Below, piece by piece: positions 55,177 through 64,000 of a stretch of DNA of 64,000 nucleotides. The DNA comes from Gammaproteobacteria bacterium (GTDB lineage Bacteria; Pseudomonadota; Gammaproteobacteria; JAJPIJ01), in the NCBI GenBank assembly GCA_021324815.1, contig JAJPIJ010000025.1, forward strand, positions 1 to 64,000. Reading direction: 5' to 3'. Position 1 is the stretch's first letter. The number at the start of each line of letters is the position of its first letter. The notes under the pieces were generated by a model. It worked only from the letters and a program-made list of their open reading frames with translations. It had not been told where the DNA came from and did no database searches. The translations under genes and the position numbers were made by a program.

Positions 55177-58100
55177 ATGACGGGCCATGCCCTCAAAGCT
55201 AGCCTGTTTGCCCTGCTGACGCTGTCCGCGGCCGCCGTGCACGCCGCGCCGCGGATCGAAGCCTTCTCGCCGCAGGGCACGGTCAGGGGCGTGCGGCAGG
55301 TGACGGCGCGCTTCAGCGAGGCGATGGTGCCGTTCGGCGATCCACGGCTGGTCGAGCCCTTCGACATCGACTGCCCGGAACAAGGCACCGCGCGCTGGGC
55401 CGACAGCCGCAACTGGATGTATGACTTCGCCCGCGATCTCCCCGCCGGCATTCAATGCGCCTTCACGCTCAAACCATCGGCGCGCACGCTGAAGGGCAGG
55501 GCGCTCACCGGCACCTCCCGCTTCACTTTCTCCACCGGCGGGCCGGCCGTCAAACTCTCCCTGCCCTACGAAGGCGATCAGGTCGATGAGGAGCAGATTT
55601 TCCTGCTGGGCCTCGATGCGCCGGCAAGACCGGAATCCATGCAGCAACACGTGTTTTGCGACATCGACGGCATCGCCGAGCAGGTGGGCGTGAAACTGAT
55701 CACCGGCGAGGAACGGCGCGCAATCCTGGAACAACGCCAGGATTTCCTCGAGCGCTATTACCGGGTGCTGTTCAAGACCTCGCGCGGCCAAGCCGGCGTC
55801 GCGGTGGTCGGCACCCGCGAACCGGGCTCGGACTGGGAGCGGTTTCTCAAGCTCAAGGACGCCGGGGACTCGCCGCTGGTGGTGCTGCAGTGCCGGCGAC
55901 GGTTTCCCAATGACGCCGAGGTGCGCCTGATCTGGGGCGAGGGGGTGACGTCCACCGGCGGCGTGGCCACCACCGAGGCGCAGAAGCTCGTTTTCAAATC
56001 GCGCGAGGCGTTCAGGGCGCGCTTCACCTGCGACCGCGTCAACAAGGACGCGGATTGCATACCGGCGCTGCCGCTGTATCTCGATTTCACCGCGCCCATC
56101 GCCCGCGCGCAGGCGCTGAAAATCACGCTCAAGGGCGGGGACGGGAAGGTTTATGCGCCGACGCCGGACGGCGACGCCAGGGACGAGTTCGTGACCGGCG
56201 TGCATTTCATGGACAACCTGCCGGAGAAATCCGAGTTCACCTTGAGCCTGCCCGCCGGACTGACCGACGACGCCGGCCGCAGGCTCGTGAATGAAGGCGG
56301 CTTTCCACTCACGGTCAAAACCGCTGAAGCCCCGCCGCTGGCCAGGTTTTCCGCCGCCTTCGGCATCATCGAATTAAAGGCCGGAGCCATGCTGCCGCTG
56401 ACGGTGCGGAACCTGGAGCCGGCGCCGCCCTATCCGCAGCCCGGCGCCGCGGCCGCGGATGCCGGCGCCAGGCCTGCCGCGAATGCGCCGCCGCGGGAGG
56501 CGGGCTGGATCGAGAGGCTCAAGGAGAAATACCACGGCCTGCGCGAGCAGTACTGGCCGGAGTCCGCGCGGGTCAACGGCGTGTCGCTGCGCATCGACGA
56601 TCCCGGCCGGTTTGTGAGCTGGATGAGGCGCGTGCGCGAAATGCAGGAGAGCGAGGGACAGTATGACGAGGAGAACAACCGCTATATCTACAGCAGGCGC
56701 CCGGGCGACCGCTCGGTTTTCAACGCCGGCGATCCCGTCGAGAAATTCACCGTGCCCCGGCCCAATGGCGCGCGCGACTTCGAAGTCGTCGGCATTCCCT
56801 TCCACAGGCCGGGTTTTTACGTTGTCGAGATTGCAAGCCCCCGGCTGGGGGAGGCCCTGCACGGACGGCCTGCGCCGTATTACGTGCAGACTGTGGCGCT
56901 GGTCACGAATCTCGCCGTGCATTTCGAACACGGCCGCGAGTCCTCGCTGGCGTGGGTGACGACGCTGGACGACGCGCAGACGGTCGATGCCGCCGCCATC
57001 ACCGTGGGCGATTGCGACGGGAAAATCTACTGGCGCGGCACGACGAACGCGGGCGGCATCGCGCGCATCGAGGAGACGCTGCCGGATCTGCCCGTCGGAT
57101 GCGAGGGCTACGTGGTGACCGCGCGGCGGGGCGACGACATGAGTTTCGCGCTGTCCAGCTGGGGCGAGGGCATCACGCCCTGGCGCTTCAACCTGCCGGT
57201 CGGCAATCGCCGGGAGGCGGACATCGCCTCCACGGTGTTCGACCGCACGCTCTTTCGCACCGGCGAGACGGTGCATATGAAGCACTTCATCCGCCATCAC
57301 ACCCGCACCGGCTTCGCCGGCCTGGACGTGCGCACGCTGGGCACGAAGTTGACGATCCGCCATCAAGGCGGCGATCAGCAGTACACCGTGGCTCTTGCCT
57401 GGAATGCCGACGCCACCGCCGACAGCGTCTGGGAGATCCCCAGGGACGCCAGGCAGGGTACGTACGTTCTTTCCTTCGCCATCGACGACGGTTCGGGAAA
57501 TGAGAGGCGGATCGAAGCCGGCAGCTTCCGCGTCGAGAGCTACCGCATCCCCTTGATGCGCGCCTTGTTGCAGCCGGTGCAGACGGATCTTGTCAATGCC
57601 ACCGAGGCGCAACTCGACATCCAGGTGAATTATCTCGCCGGCGGCGGCGCCGGCGGCCTGCCGGTGAAACTGCGTGGTCTGGTCGAGCCGAAGGCGGTGA
57701 GCTTTCCGGATTACGAGGACTTCACCTTCGCCAACGGCAACGTGCGTGAAGGCCCGCAGGAGATTGACCCCTATGCCTGGCGTTTCAGCGGCTACGACGT
57801 GGGGGAAGCCGGAGACGAAACCGCCGCCGGCGCGCCGCGCAACAAGCCGTTGTCGACGCAATCGCTGACCCTCGACGCCGCCGGCGCGGCACGCGCCACG
57901 CTCGCCGATCTGCCCAAACCCGACACGCCGCAATCGCTGCTGGCGGAGGTGGAGTATGCCGATCCCAATGGCGAGTTGCTGACCGCATCGAGGCGCATGA
58001 ACCTGTGGCCGGCCGGCGTGCTGGTGGGCCTGAAGCCCGATTCCTGGGCCTTGAGCAGCGACCATCTCAAATTCCAAGCCGTCGCCGTGGACCTGCACGG

Positions 58101-61100
58101 CAGGCCGGTGGCGGGCCGGAAAATAGAGGTCGATCTCCTGCAGCGGATCACCACCTCGCATCGCAAGCGGCTGATCGGCGGGTTTTACGCCTACGAGAAT
58201 CACGAGGAGATCAGGCGCATTGGCGATCTGTGCCGGGGCGAGACCGACACGCACGGCCGCTTGTTCTGCGAGGTCAAGGCGCCGGCCGACGGCAACCTCA
58301 TCCTGCGTGCGCGAACCGCCGATGACGCGGGCAACCCGGGTTACACGCATCGCGACATCTGGGTGGCCGGCAGGGATGACTGGTGGTACGAGGTCGGCAA
58401 CGAGGATCGCATGGACCTCATCCCCGAGAAAAAGCGCTACGAGCCGGGCGACACGGCGGTATTCCAGGCGCGCATGCCGTTCCGCGAGGCCACCGCGCTC
58501 GTCACCGTCGAGCGCGAGGGCGTCATGGAAAGTTTCGTGCAGCCGCTGTCCGGCAAATCGCCGGTGGTGAAGGTGCCGCTCAAGGGCAATTACGCGCCCA
58601 ACGTGTACGTGTCGGTGCTGGCCGTGCGCGGGCGCGTCAACGACGTGCAGCCGACGGCGCTCGTCGACCTCGGCCGCCCCGCCTACAAGCTGGGGCTGGC
58701 GGAGATCAAGGTCGGCTGGCGCGCGCATGAATTGAAGGTCGACGTCAAAACCGATCGCGAGTCCTACAAGGTTCGCGAGCAGGCCCATGCCAGCGTCAAG
58801 GTGTTGCGCGCCGACGGCCGGCCGCCGCCGGAGGGCGCCGAGGCGGCGCTGGCGGTGGTGGACGAGGGACTGCTGGAATTGATGCCGAACGACTCGTGGA
58901 ACCTGCTCGACGCCATGATGGGGCGGCGCGGCATCGAGGTCGCCGCCTCGACCGCGCAGATGCAGGTCGTCGGCAGGCGCCACTTTGGCAGGAAGGCCGT
59001 GACGCACGGCGGCGGCGGCGGCGGCGTCAGCAGGCAGGCGCGCGAATTGTTCGATCCGCTGCTGTACTGGCAGGCGCGCGTGAAACTGGACGCCAGTGGC
59101 GCGGCGGAGGTGGATTTTCCCCTCAACGATTCGCTGACCTCGTTCAAGGTGGTGGCGGTGGCGCACGCGGGCAATGCCCTGTTTGGCACCGGCGCGGCCA
59201 GCATCCGCAGCACGCAGGACGTGATGCTTTTCTCCGGCCTGCCGCCCGTGGTGCGTGAACTGGATCGATTCCACGCCGGCTTTACCGTGCGCAATGCCTC
59301 CAGTGCGCCCTTTTCCCTGACCCTGAATGCCGCGGTTAACCAGCAGTCCGGCGCAGAGCCGCCGCAACCGCTGGACCAGCCGTTGCCGCCGATCACGCTG
59401 ATTCTGCAGGCCGGCGAGGCGCGTGAGGTCGGCTGGGATGTCAGCGTGCCGCTTGAGGCGCAGCGCCTGCAATGGGATCTGGCGGCGCAGACCGATTCAG
59501 GCAGTGGCGACCACATCAAGGTCGCGCAGAAGGTCATCGAGGCGGTGCCGGTGCGCACCTTCCAGGCCACGCTGCTGCAACTCGATAAGCCGCAATCCAT
59601 GTCCATTCGCATTCCGGCGGACGCGCTGCCGGGGCGCGGCGGCATCCACGTGCATCTGCAGAACACGCTGGCGGGGGGGCTGACCGGCGTGCGCGAGTAC
59701 ATGAGCTTCTATCCCTACACCTGCCTCGAGCAGCGCGTGTCGCAGGCCGTGGCCCTGCGCGACGAGGCGCTGTGGCGGGGCGTGATGGCCGCGCTGCCCT
59801 CCTATCTCGACAGCGACGGTCTGGCGAAATATTTTCCGTTCCTCCACCACGGCGGGGACGTCCTGACCGCTTATCTGCTGGCGATCGCCAGCGAGGCCGG
59901 CTGGGAAATACCGGATGAGCCGCGCCAACGCATGCAGACGGGCCTCAAGAATTTCGTGCAGGGGAGGGTGACGCGCGATTCGACGCTGCCGACCGCGGAT
60001 CTCTCGATTCGGAAACTGGCGGCGCTCTCGGCGCTGTCGCGCTACGGGGCCGTCGACCCCGCCTTACTCGATTCCATCGACATCATGCCCAACCTGTGGC
60101 CGACCTCGGCGGTGATCGACTGGCTGGACCTCCTGCACCGCGCCGGGGCGCTGCCGAATCGCGAGATGCGGCTCAAGGAGGCGGCGCAGATCATCCGCTC
60201 GCGGCTGAACTTCCAGGGCGCCACGATGGGTTTTTCCACGGAGCGCTCGGATTACCTGTGGTGGCTCATGATCTCCGCCGATGTGAACGCCAACCGGGTG
60301 CTGCTCTCGCTCCTGGATGACGCGGACTGGCGCCAGGATCTGCCGCGCATGCTGCGCGGCGCGCTGGGACGGCAGCTGCACGGCCACTGGAACACGACGG
60401 TGGCCAACGCCTGGGGCGTGCTGGCGGTGGAGAAATTCGCGCATCAGTTCGAGCAATCGCCGGTCGGCGGCGTGACGCACAGCGAGCTCGCCGGCGGCGC
60501 GCAGGAATTGGACTGGAACACCTTGAATGCCGAGGGGAGCGGACGCAGGCAGGGCGAACTCGCGCATCCGTGGCCGCCGGCGCCGGTGGTGGAGGCGGCG
60601 CTCAAACTGACGCACGAGGGCGGCGGCGCGCCGTGGGCCACGGTGCAAAGCCTTGCCGCCATTCCGCTGAAGCAGCCGTTCTCCAGCGGCTACCACATCA
60701 AGCGCACGGTGACGCCGGTCGAGCAGAAGCGGCCTGGTGTGTACAGCCGCGGCGACGTGCTGCGCGTGCGGCTGGAACTGGAGAGCCAGTCCGACATGAC
60801 CTGGGTGGTGGTCAACGATCCGATCCCGGCGGGGGCCGCGATCCTCGGCACCGGCCTGGGCCGCGATTCACAGATTCTGGCGCAGAACGAGCAGCGCCAG
60901 GGCTTTGTCTGGGCGGCCTACGAGGAGCGCACCTTCGACGCCTTCCACGCCTACTACCAATTCGTGCCCAGGGGGCGCTGGGTGGTGGAGTACACGCTGC
61001 GCCTGAACAACGCCGGCCGCTTCGAAATGCCGGCCACAAGGGTGGAGGCGATGTATTCGCCGGAGATGTTTGGCGAAATCCCCAACGCCGCCGTGGAGGT

Positions 61101-61110
61101 GCAACCGTGA
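55177..61110 (+). CDS. Alpha-2-macroglobulin family protein (bacterial, thioester type)
   Basis: A 1977-aa protein, larger than E. coli YfhM (about 1650 aa). The signal peptide (residues 1-23, ending AVHA) has no lipobox Cys, so it is probably soluble in the periplasm. The thioester CLEQ is at residue 1516 (TCLEQRVSQAVALRDE). A poly-Gly run near 1277-1282 (THGGGGGGVSR) precedes the FDPLLYWQARVKLD segment, close to the expected bait region. Family members trap proteases. Its TGA overlaps the pbpC GTG, as in the YfhM-PbpC pair. Confidence 0.93.
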   Translation: MTGHALKASLFALLTLSAAAVHAAPRIEAFSPQGTVRGVRQVTARFSEAMVPFGDPRLVEPFDIDCPEQGTARWADSRNWMYDFARDLPAGIQCAFTLKPSARTLKGRALTGTSRFTFSTGGPAVKLSLPYEGDQVDEEQIFLLGLDAPARPESMQQHVFCDIDGIAEQVGVKLITGEERRAILEQRQDFLERYYRVLFKTSRGQAGVAVVGTREPGSDWERFLKLKDAGDSPLVVLQCRRRFPNDAEVRLIWGEGVTSTGGVATTEAQKLVFKSREAFRARFTCDRVNKDADCIPALPLYLDFTAPIARAQALKITLKGGDGKVYAPTPDGDARDEFVTGVHFMDNLPEKSEFTLSLPAGLTDDAGRRLVNEGGFPLTVKTAEAPPLARFSAAFGIIELKAGAMLPLTVRNLEPAPPYPQPGAAAADAGARPAANAPPREAGWIERLKEKYHGLREQYWPESARVNGVSLRIDDPGRFVSWMRRVREMQESEGQYDEENNRYIYSRRPGDRSVFNAGDPVEKFTVPRPNGARDFEVVGIPFHRPGFYVVEIASPRLGEALHGRPAPYYVQTVALVTNLAVHFEHGRESSLAWVTTLDDAQTVDAAAITVGDCDGKIYWRGTTNAGGIARIEETLPDLPVGCEGYVVTARRGDDMSFALSSWGEGITPWRFNLPVGNRREADIASTVFDRTLFRTGETVHMKHFIRHHTRTGFAGLDVRTLGTKLTIRHQGGDQQYTVALAWNADATADSVWEIPRDARQGTYVLSFAIDDGSGNERRIEAGSFRVESYRIPLMRALLQPVQTDLVNATEAQLDIQVNYLAGGGAGGLPVKLRGLVEPKAVSFPDYEDFTFANGNVREGPQEIDPYAWRFSGYDVGEAGDETAAGAPRNKPLSTQSLTLDAAGAARATLADLPKPDTPQSLLAEVEYADPNGELLTASRRMNLWPAGVLVGLKPDSWALSSDHLKFQAVAVDLHGRPVAGRKIEVDLLQRITTSHRKRLIGGFYAYENHEEIRRIGDLCRGETDTHGRLFCEVKAPADGNLILRARTADDAGNPGYTHRDIWVAGRDDWWYEVGNEDRMDLIPEKKRYEPGDTAVFQARMPFREATALVTVEREGVMESFVQPLSGKSPVVKVPLKGNYAPNVYVSVLAVRGRVNDVQPTALVDLGRPAYKLGLAEIKVGWRAHELKVDVKTDRESYKVREQAHASVKVLRADGRPPPEGAEAALAVVDEGLLELMPNDSWNLLDAMMGRRGIEVAASTAQMQVVGRRHFGRKAVTHGGGGGGVSRQARELFDPLLYWQARVKLDASGAAEVDFPLNDSLTSFKVVAVAHAGNALFGTGAASIRSTQDVMLFSGLPPVVRELDRFHAGFTVRNASSAPFSLTLNAAVNQQSGAEPPQPLDQPLPPITLILQAGEAREVGWDVSVPLEAQRLQWDLAAQTDSGSGDHIKVAQKVIEAVPVRTFQATLLQLDKPQSMSIRIPADALPGRGGIHVHLQNTLAGGLTGVREYMSFYPYTCLEQRVSQAVALRDEALWRGVMAALPSYLDSDGLAKYFPFLHHGGDVLTAYLLAIASEAGWEIPDEPRQRMQTGLKNFVQGRVTRDSTLPTADLSIRKLAALSALSRYGAVDPALLDSIDIMPNLWPTSAVIDWLDLLHRAGALPNREMRLKEAAQIIRSRLNFQGATMGFSTERSDYLWWLMISADVNANRVLLSLLDDADWRQDLPRMLRGALGRQLHGHWNTTVANAWGVLAVEKFAHQFEQSPVGGVTHSELAGGAQELDWNTLNAEGSGRRQGELAHPWPPAPVVEAALKLTHEGGGAPWATVQSLAAIPLKQPFSSGYHIKRTVTPVEQKRPGVYSRGDVLRVRLELESQSDMTWVVVNDPIPAGAAILGTGLGRDSQILAQNEQRQGFVWAAYEERTFDAFHAYYQFVPRGRWVVEYTLRLNNAGRFEMPATRVEAMYSPEMFGEIPNAAVEVQP

Positions 61111-63263
61111 GCGTGACGCGGCAACTGGCGGCGTTCGCCGGCGCGATTATTCCAATCGCGGCGCTGGCGATCTTCGCCGACGCCCCCGGCCCGCGCGCGC
61201 CGGATTTCGCCGGCGTGCGGATGCGCTCTGTCTCCAGTGAAGCGGTGCTGAAGGACCGGCACGGCGAGGTCATCCAGACATTACGCGTGGATGCGCACGG
61301 GCGGCGGCTGGAATGGATGCCGCTTGACGAGATGTCTCCGCGGCTGATCGACGTGGTGGTGCGGGCGGAGGATCACCGCTTTTACCGGCACCGCGGCGTG
61401 GATTGGATTGCGCTTCCGGCCGCCGCCTTGAGCGGCGTTTCCGGCGGTCCGCGCCGCGGCGGCAGCACCATCACCATGCAACTGGCCGGACTGCTCGATC
61501 CGGCGCTGCGTCCGGATGCCGGCGGACGAAGCCTCGGCCAGAAATTGATGCAGATGCGCGCGGCGCTGGCGCTGGAGCGTGCCTGGAGCAAGAACGAAAT
61601 CCTGGAGGCGTATTTCAATCTGGCGAATTTTCGCGGTGAGCTGCAGGGCATCGCTGCTGCGACGCGCGGCCTGTTCGGCAAGTCGCCCTCCGGAATTGAT
61701 GCCGGAGAGGCCGCCGTGCTCGCCGCGCTCCTGCGCGCGCCGTCGGCCCCCGCCGCGCTGGTGTTGCGGCATGCCTGCGCCTCGGCGCGCGCCGATGACG
61801 CGCAATTTGATTGCGCGCCGCTTGCGGCCCGGGTCTCACGGGCGCTGGAGGCGTCGAAGGCGTCCCTGGCACGGCCGGCGCCGGATCGCAATCTCGCGCC
61901 GCACGTGGCCCGCCGGCTGCTCGATTCCCGGACGCGCGAAGCGGCCGTGACGCTCGATGCCAATGTCCAGCGCCGCGCGCTGGAGGCGTTGAGGCATCAA
62001 CTCCTGGGCCTGCGCGAGCAGCAGGTGCGGGACGGCGCCGTGCTGGTGGCCGACAACCCGACCGGCGAGGTGCTGGCCTACGTCGGCAACGGGGGAGAGG
62101 AATCCAGCGCGCCGTACGTCGACGGCGTGCGCGCGCCGCGCCAGGCGGGCTCCACGCTGAAGCCGTTTCTCTACGAGCTGGCACTGGAGCGCAGGCTGAT
62201 GACCGCCGCATCGCTGCTCGACGATGCGCCGGTCAACCTGGTCACGCCCACGGGCCTCTACGTCCCGCAGGACTACGACCGCGACTTCCGCGGCTGGGTG
62301 AGCGCGCGCACCAGCCTCGCCGGGTCGCTCAACGTGCCCGCCGTGCGCACGCTGATGCTGGTGGGGCCCGATATTTTTGTCGAACGATTGCGGCAACTGG
62401 GATTCGCGCGGCTGACGGAGACTGGCGATTATTACGGCTATTCGCTGGCGCTCGGCTCGGGAGAGGTGACGCTCTGGCAGCTGGTGCAGGCCTATCGCGT
62501 GCTCGCCAACGGCGGGGTGTTCTCGCCCTTGCATTTGCAAACATCCGCAACGGCTTCCAGGCGGCGCGTCATGGAGGCGGGGGCCGGCTTCGTCGTTTCC
62601 GACATCCTCGCCGACGCGGCGGCGCGCAGCGTGAGCTTCGGCCTCGACAACGCGCTCTCCACGCCGTACTGGAGCGGGGTCAAGACCGGCACCAGCAAGG
62701 ACATGCGCGACAACTGGTGCGTGGGCTACACGGCGCGTTACACGGTCGGCGTGTGGGTGGGCAACTTCGACGGCGAGCCCATGCAGGCGGTCTCCGGCGT
62801 CACCGGCGCGGCGCCGGTATGGCGCGAAGTCATGGACATTTTGCAGGGCGGCGAACGGCCCGCGGCGCCACTGCCGTCCGCGGACGTCGTGGCCGCCGAT
62901 GTGCGCTTCAGCCCGGCGGTGGAGCCCGCACGCCGCGAGTGGTTTCTCGCCGGCACGGAGGCCTCCGTCATCGTTCTCGACCACGCCGCGCATCCGCCGC
63001 GCATCGCCTACCCCGGGCGGGACATGATCATCGCCGTCGATCCCGACATTCCCGCCGGCCGGCAGCGCGTGCGATTCAGCACGACGGTGTCGCGCGCGGA
63101 CCTGCGATGGCGGCTGGACGGGGCCGTGACGTCGTCCACGGACTGGGCGCCGGTGCCGGGGCTGCATCATCTGGCGCTGCTGGACACCGCCGGGCATGAA
63201 CTCGACCGGGTGCGATTCCAGGTGCGCGGCGGCGGGTTGCCCGGCGTGAAGGCGATGCGCTGA
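61107..63263 (+). CDS. pbpC: Penicillin-binding protein 1C
   Basis: A 718-aa bifunctional murein synthase from GTG 61107, overlapping the A2M stop (GTGA). An N-terminal membrane helix is followed by the glycosyltransferase domain (EDHRFYRHRGVDW; GGSTITMQLAG; NLANFRGELQGIAAAT) and the transpeptidase with STLK (AGSTLKPFLYE), SLN and KTGTSKD. A C-terminal BiPBP_C-like beta domain starts at about residue 625. The A2M partner may protect against proteases that follow breach of the outer membrane. Confidence 0.96.
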   Translation: MSVTRQLAAFAGAIIPIAALAIFADAPGPRAPDFAGVRMRSVSSEAVLKDRHGEVIQTLRVDAHGRRLEWMPLDEMSPRLIDVVVRAEDHRFYRHRGVDWIALPAAALSGVSGGPRRGGSTITMQLAGLLDPALRPDAGGRSLGQKLMQMRAALALERAWSKNEILEAYFNLANFRGELQGIAAATRGLFGKSPSGIDAGEAAVLAALLRAPSAPAALVLRHACASARADDAQFDCAPLAARVSRALEASKASLARPAPDRNLAPHVARRLLDSRTREAAVTLDANVQRRALEALRHQLLGLREQQVRDGAVLVADNPTGEVLAYVGNGGEESSAPYVDGVRAPRQAGSTLKPFLYELALERRLMTAASLLDDAPVNLVTPTGLYVPQDYDRDFRGWVSARTSLAGSLNVPAVRTLMLVGPDIFVERLRQLGFARLTETGDYYGYSLALGSGEVTLWQLVQAYRVLANGGVFSPLHLQTSATASRRRVMEAGAGFVVSDILADAAARSVSFGLDNALSTPYWSGVKTGTSKDMRDNWCVGYTARYTVGVWVGNFDGEPMQAVSGVTGAAPVWREVMDILQGGERPAAPLPSADVVAADVRFSPAVEPARREWFLAGTEASVIVLDHAAHPPRIAYPGRDMIIAVDPDIPAGRQRVRFSTTVSRADLRWRLDGAVTSSTDWAPVPGLHHLALLDTAGHELDRVRFQVRGGGLPGVKAMR

Positions 63264-63278
63264 TTTCCCGCGCGGCGG

Positions 63279-64000
63279 TTACTTGGCGGGATCGGAACCC
63301 TCCGTGGCCAGACGCGGGATGCCGTCGGCCAGGCTGTAGGTGTTCTTGCCCGCGCTCTTGGCGTGGTACATCAACACGTCGGCTGTTTTGATCAGCTTTT
63401 CAGCGGTGCCGCCGTTGTACGGATACAGTGCGACGCCGGCGCTGGCGCTGACGGTCACCGTCTTGTCCTGGATGTTATAGGGCTGCCCGAGCGTGCTGAT
63501 GATTTTGCGCGTGATCCATTCCACGGCCTGATCCTCATCCACCTTGTAGAGCAGCACGACGAATTCATCGCCGCCGAAACGGGCGACGGTGTCGGTCTGG
63601 CGGACGCAATGCTCCAGACGTCTCGCCACCGCGCGCAACAACTCGTCGCCGTGGTCGTGGCCATGGGTGTCGTTGATCTGCTTGAAGCCATCCAGGTCGA
63701 TCAGCACGACGCCCAGGCGCAGCAGGCGGTGCTGCGAGTCCTGGATGATTTTGTCCAGGCGGTCGATGAACAGCCGGCGGTTCGGCAGGCCGGTCAGCAC
63801 GTCGTGATAGGCGTCGTGGTACAGGCGCTGGTGGCTGTTCGCAAGGGTATCCAGCATTTCATTGACGGTGGCGCCGAGCCGATCCAGCTCATCCCGCCCC
63901 TCGAGCGGCACGCGCAGGTTGCGCATGTCGTCGGTTTTGCGGATTTGATCGATGACGTGATCATAGACGGTGAGACGCCGCAGCATCAGGTGATTGAGCA
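63279..64000 (-). CDS. HAMP-GGDEF diguanylate cyclase, C-terminal part
   Basis: The reading frame enters from beyond the window end (the codons before 63986 read LNHL) and stops at 63279; about 240 residues are seen. A HAMP-like segment (RVPLEGRDELDRLGATVNEM) is followed by a coiled linker and a GGDEF domain with LIDLDGFKQIND and the active RFGGDEFVV. An RxxD inhibitory site (RQTD) lies five residues before GGDEF, so product inhibition is expected. It makes c-di-GMP. Converges with pbpC, 15 bases apart. Confidence 0.93.
   Translation of the reverse strand, partial: LNHLMLRRLTVYDHVIDQIRKTDDMRNLRVPLEGRDELDRLGATVNEMLDTLANSHQRLYHDAYHDVLTGLPNRRLFIDRLDKIIQDSQHRLLRLGVVLIDLDGFKQINDTHGHDHGDELLRAVARRLEHCVRQTDTVARFGGDEFVVLLYKVDEDQAVEWITRKIISTLGQPYNIQDKTVTVSASAGVALYPYNGGTAEKLIKTADVLMYHAKSAGKNTYSLADGIPRLATEGSDPAK

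Noticed and set aside
56374-59472. Long open frame (1032 codons) on the minus strand inside the A2M gene
   Set aside because: High-GC shadow of a well-supported coding gene; its residues are His/Arg/Ala/Gly-rich with no domain, signal or start support.

Overview
The window looks like a GC-rich gammaproteobacterial chromosome. Evidence: a complete, canonically ordered S10-spc-alpha ribosomal supercluster; the lptD-surA-pdxA-rsmA outer-membrane operon; the lgt-thyA pair; trifunctional CysG; YqiC/UbiK; YifB/ComM; and a PBP1C/alpha-2-macroglobulin pair. Gene content fits a free-living, possibly chemolithotrophic or nitrogen-scavenging lineage (for example an Acidiferrobacterales-like group), but that placement is inference. 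No rRNA, tRNA, CRISPR array, IS transposase or prophage was seen.

Layout. (1) 1-13789: 3' end of tuf, then rpsJ to rplQ, tightly packed on the + strand with secY and rpmJ inside; a promoter/hairpin leader before rpsM starts the alpha segment and a strong terminator follows rplQ. (2) 13863-16756: a SAM-hydrolase-family protein, an exported sugar-dehydrogenase-like beta-propeller and a PfkB/adenosine-type kinase. (3) 16757-18060: a small accessory island with a HicAB toxin-antitoxin pair lying between two copies of the kinase gene's 3' end, a 73-aa orphan and a truncated gene. (4) 18063-27291: DUF255 thioredoxin-fold protein + SDR, lgt-thyA-folA, apaG-apaH, an SPFH protein, comM and ubiK. (5) 27365-31358: two PII/Amt pairs in tandem, the first preceded by a textbook NtrC enhancer pair and a sigma-54 promoter. 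(6) 31376-43519: CDGSH protein, double cNMP-domain/rhodanese fusion, aroE, an AT-rich gap with DnaA-box-like sites, rsmA-pdxA-surA-lptD, a fumarylacetoacetase-family enzyme, mpl and ispG. (7) 43520-50814: a candidate CRP-controlled small RNA, phhB, cysG, tusA-like, dcd, apbC, metG and sixA. (8) 50870-64000: a 52-aa membrane protein, a 1251-aa flavin/iron-sulfur oxidoreductase, a 1977-aa alpha-2-macroglobulin coupled to pbpC, and the end of a HAMP-GGDEF protein.

Points for a second look: the kinase 3'-end duplication flanking hicBA; the candidate sRNA at about 43805-43894 with a CRP-like site at -41.5 and an exposed CCUCCU motif; in-frame palindromic repeats and a low-GC mosaic block inside metG; single-base homopolymer frameshifts in surA and ispG (both probably sequence errors, since the reading frames are otherwise intact); loss of the family's conserved Arg in the SAM hydrolase; and the large NfnAB-like fusion oxidoreductase.
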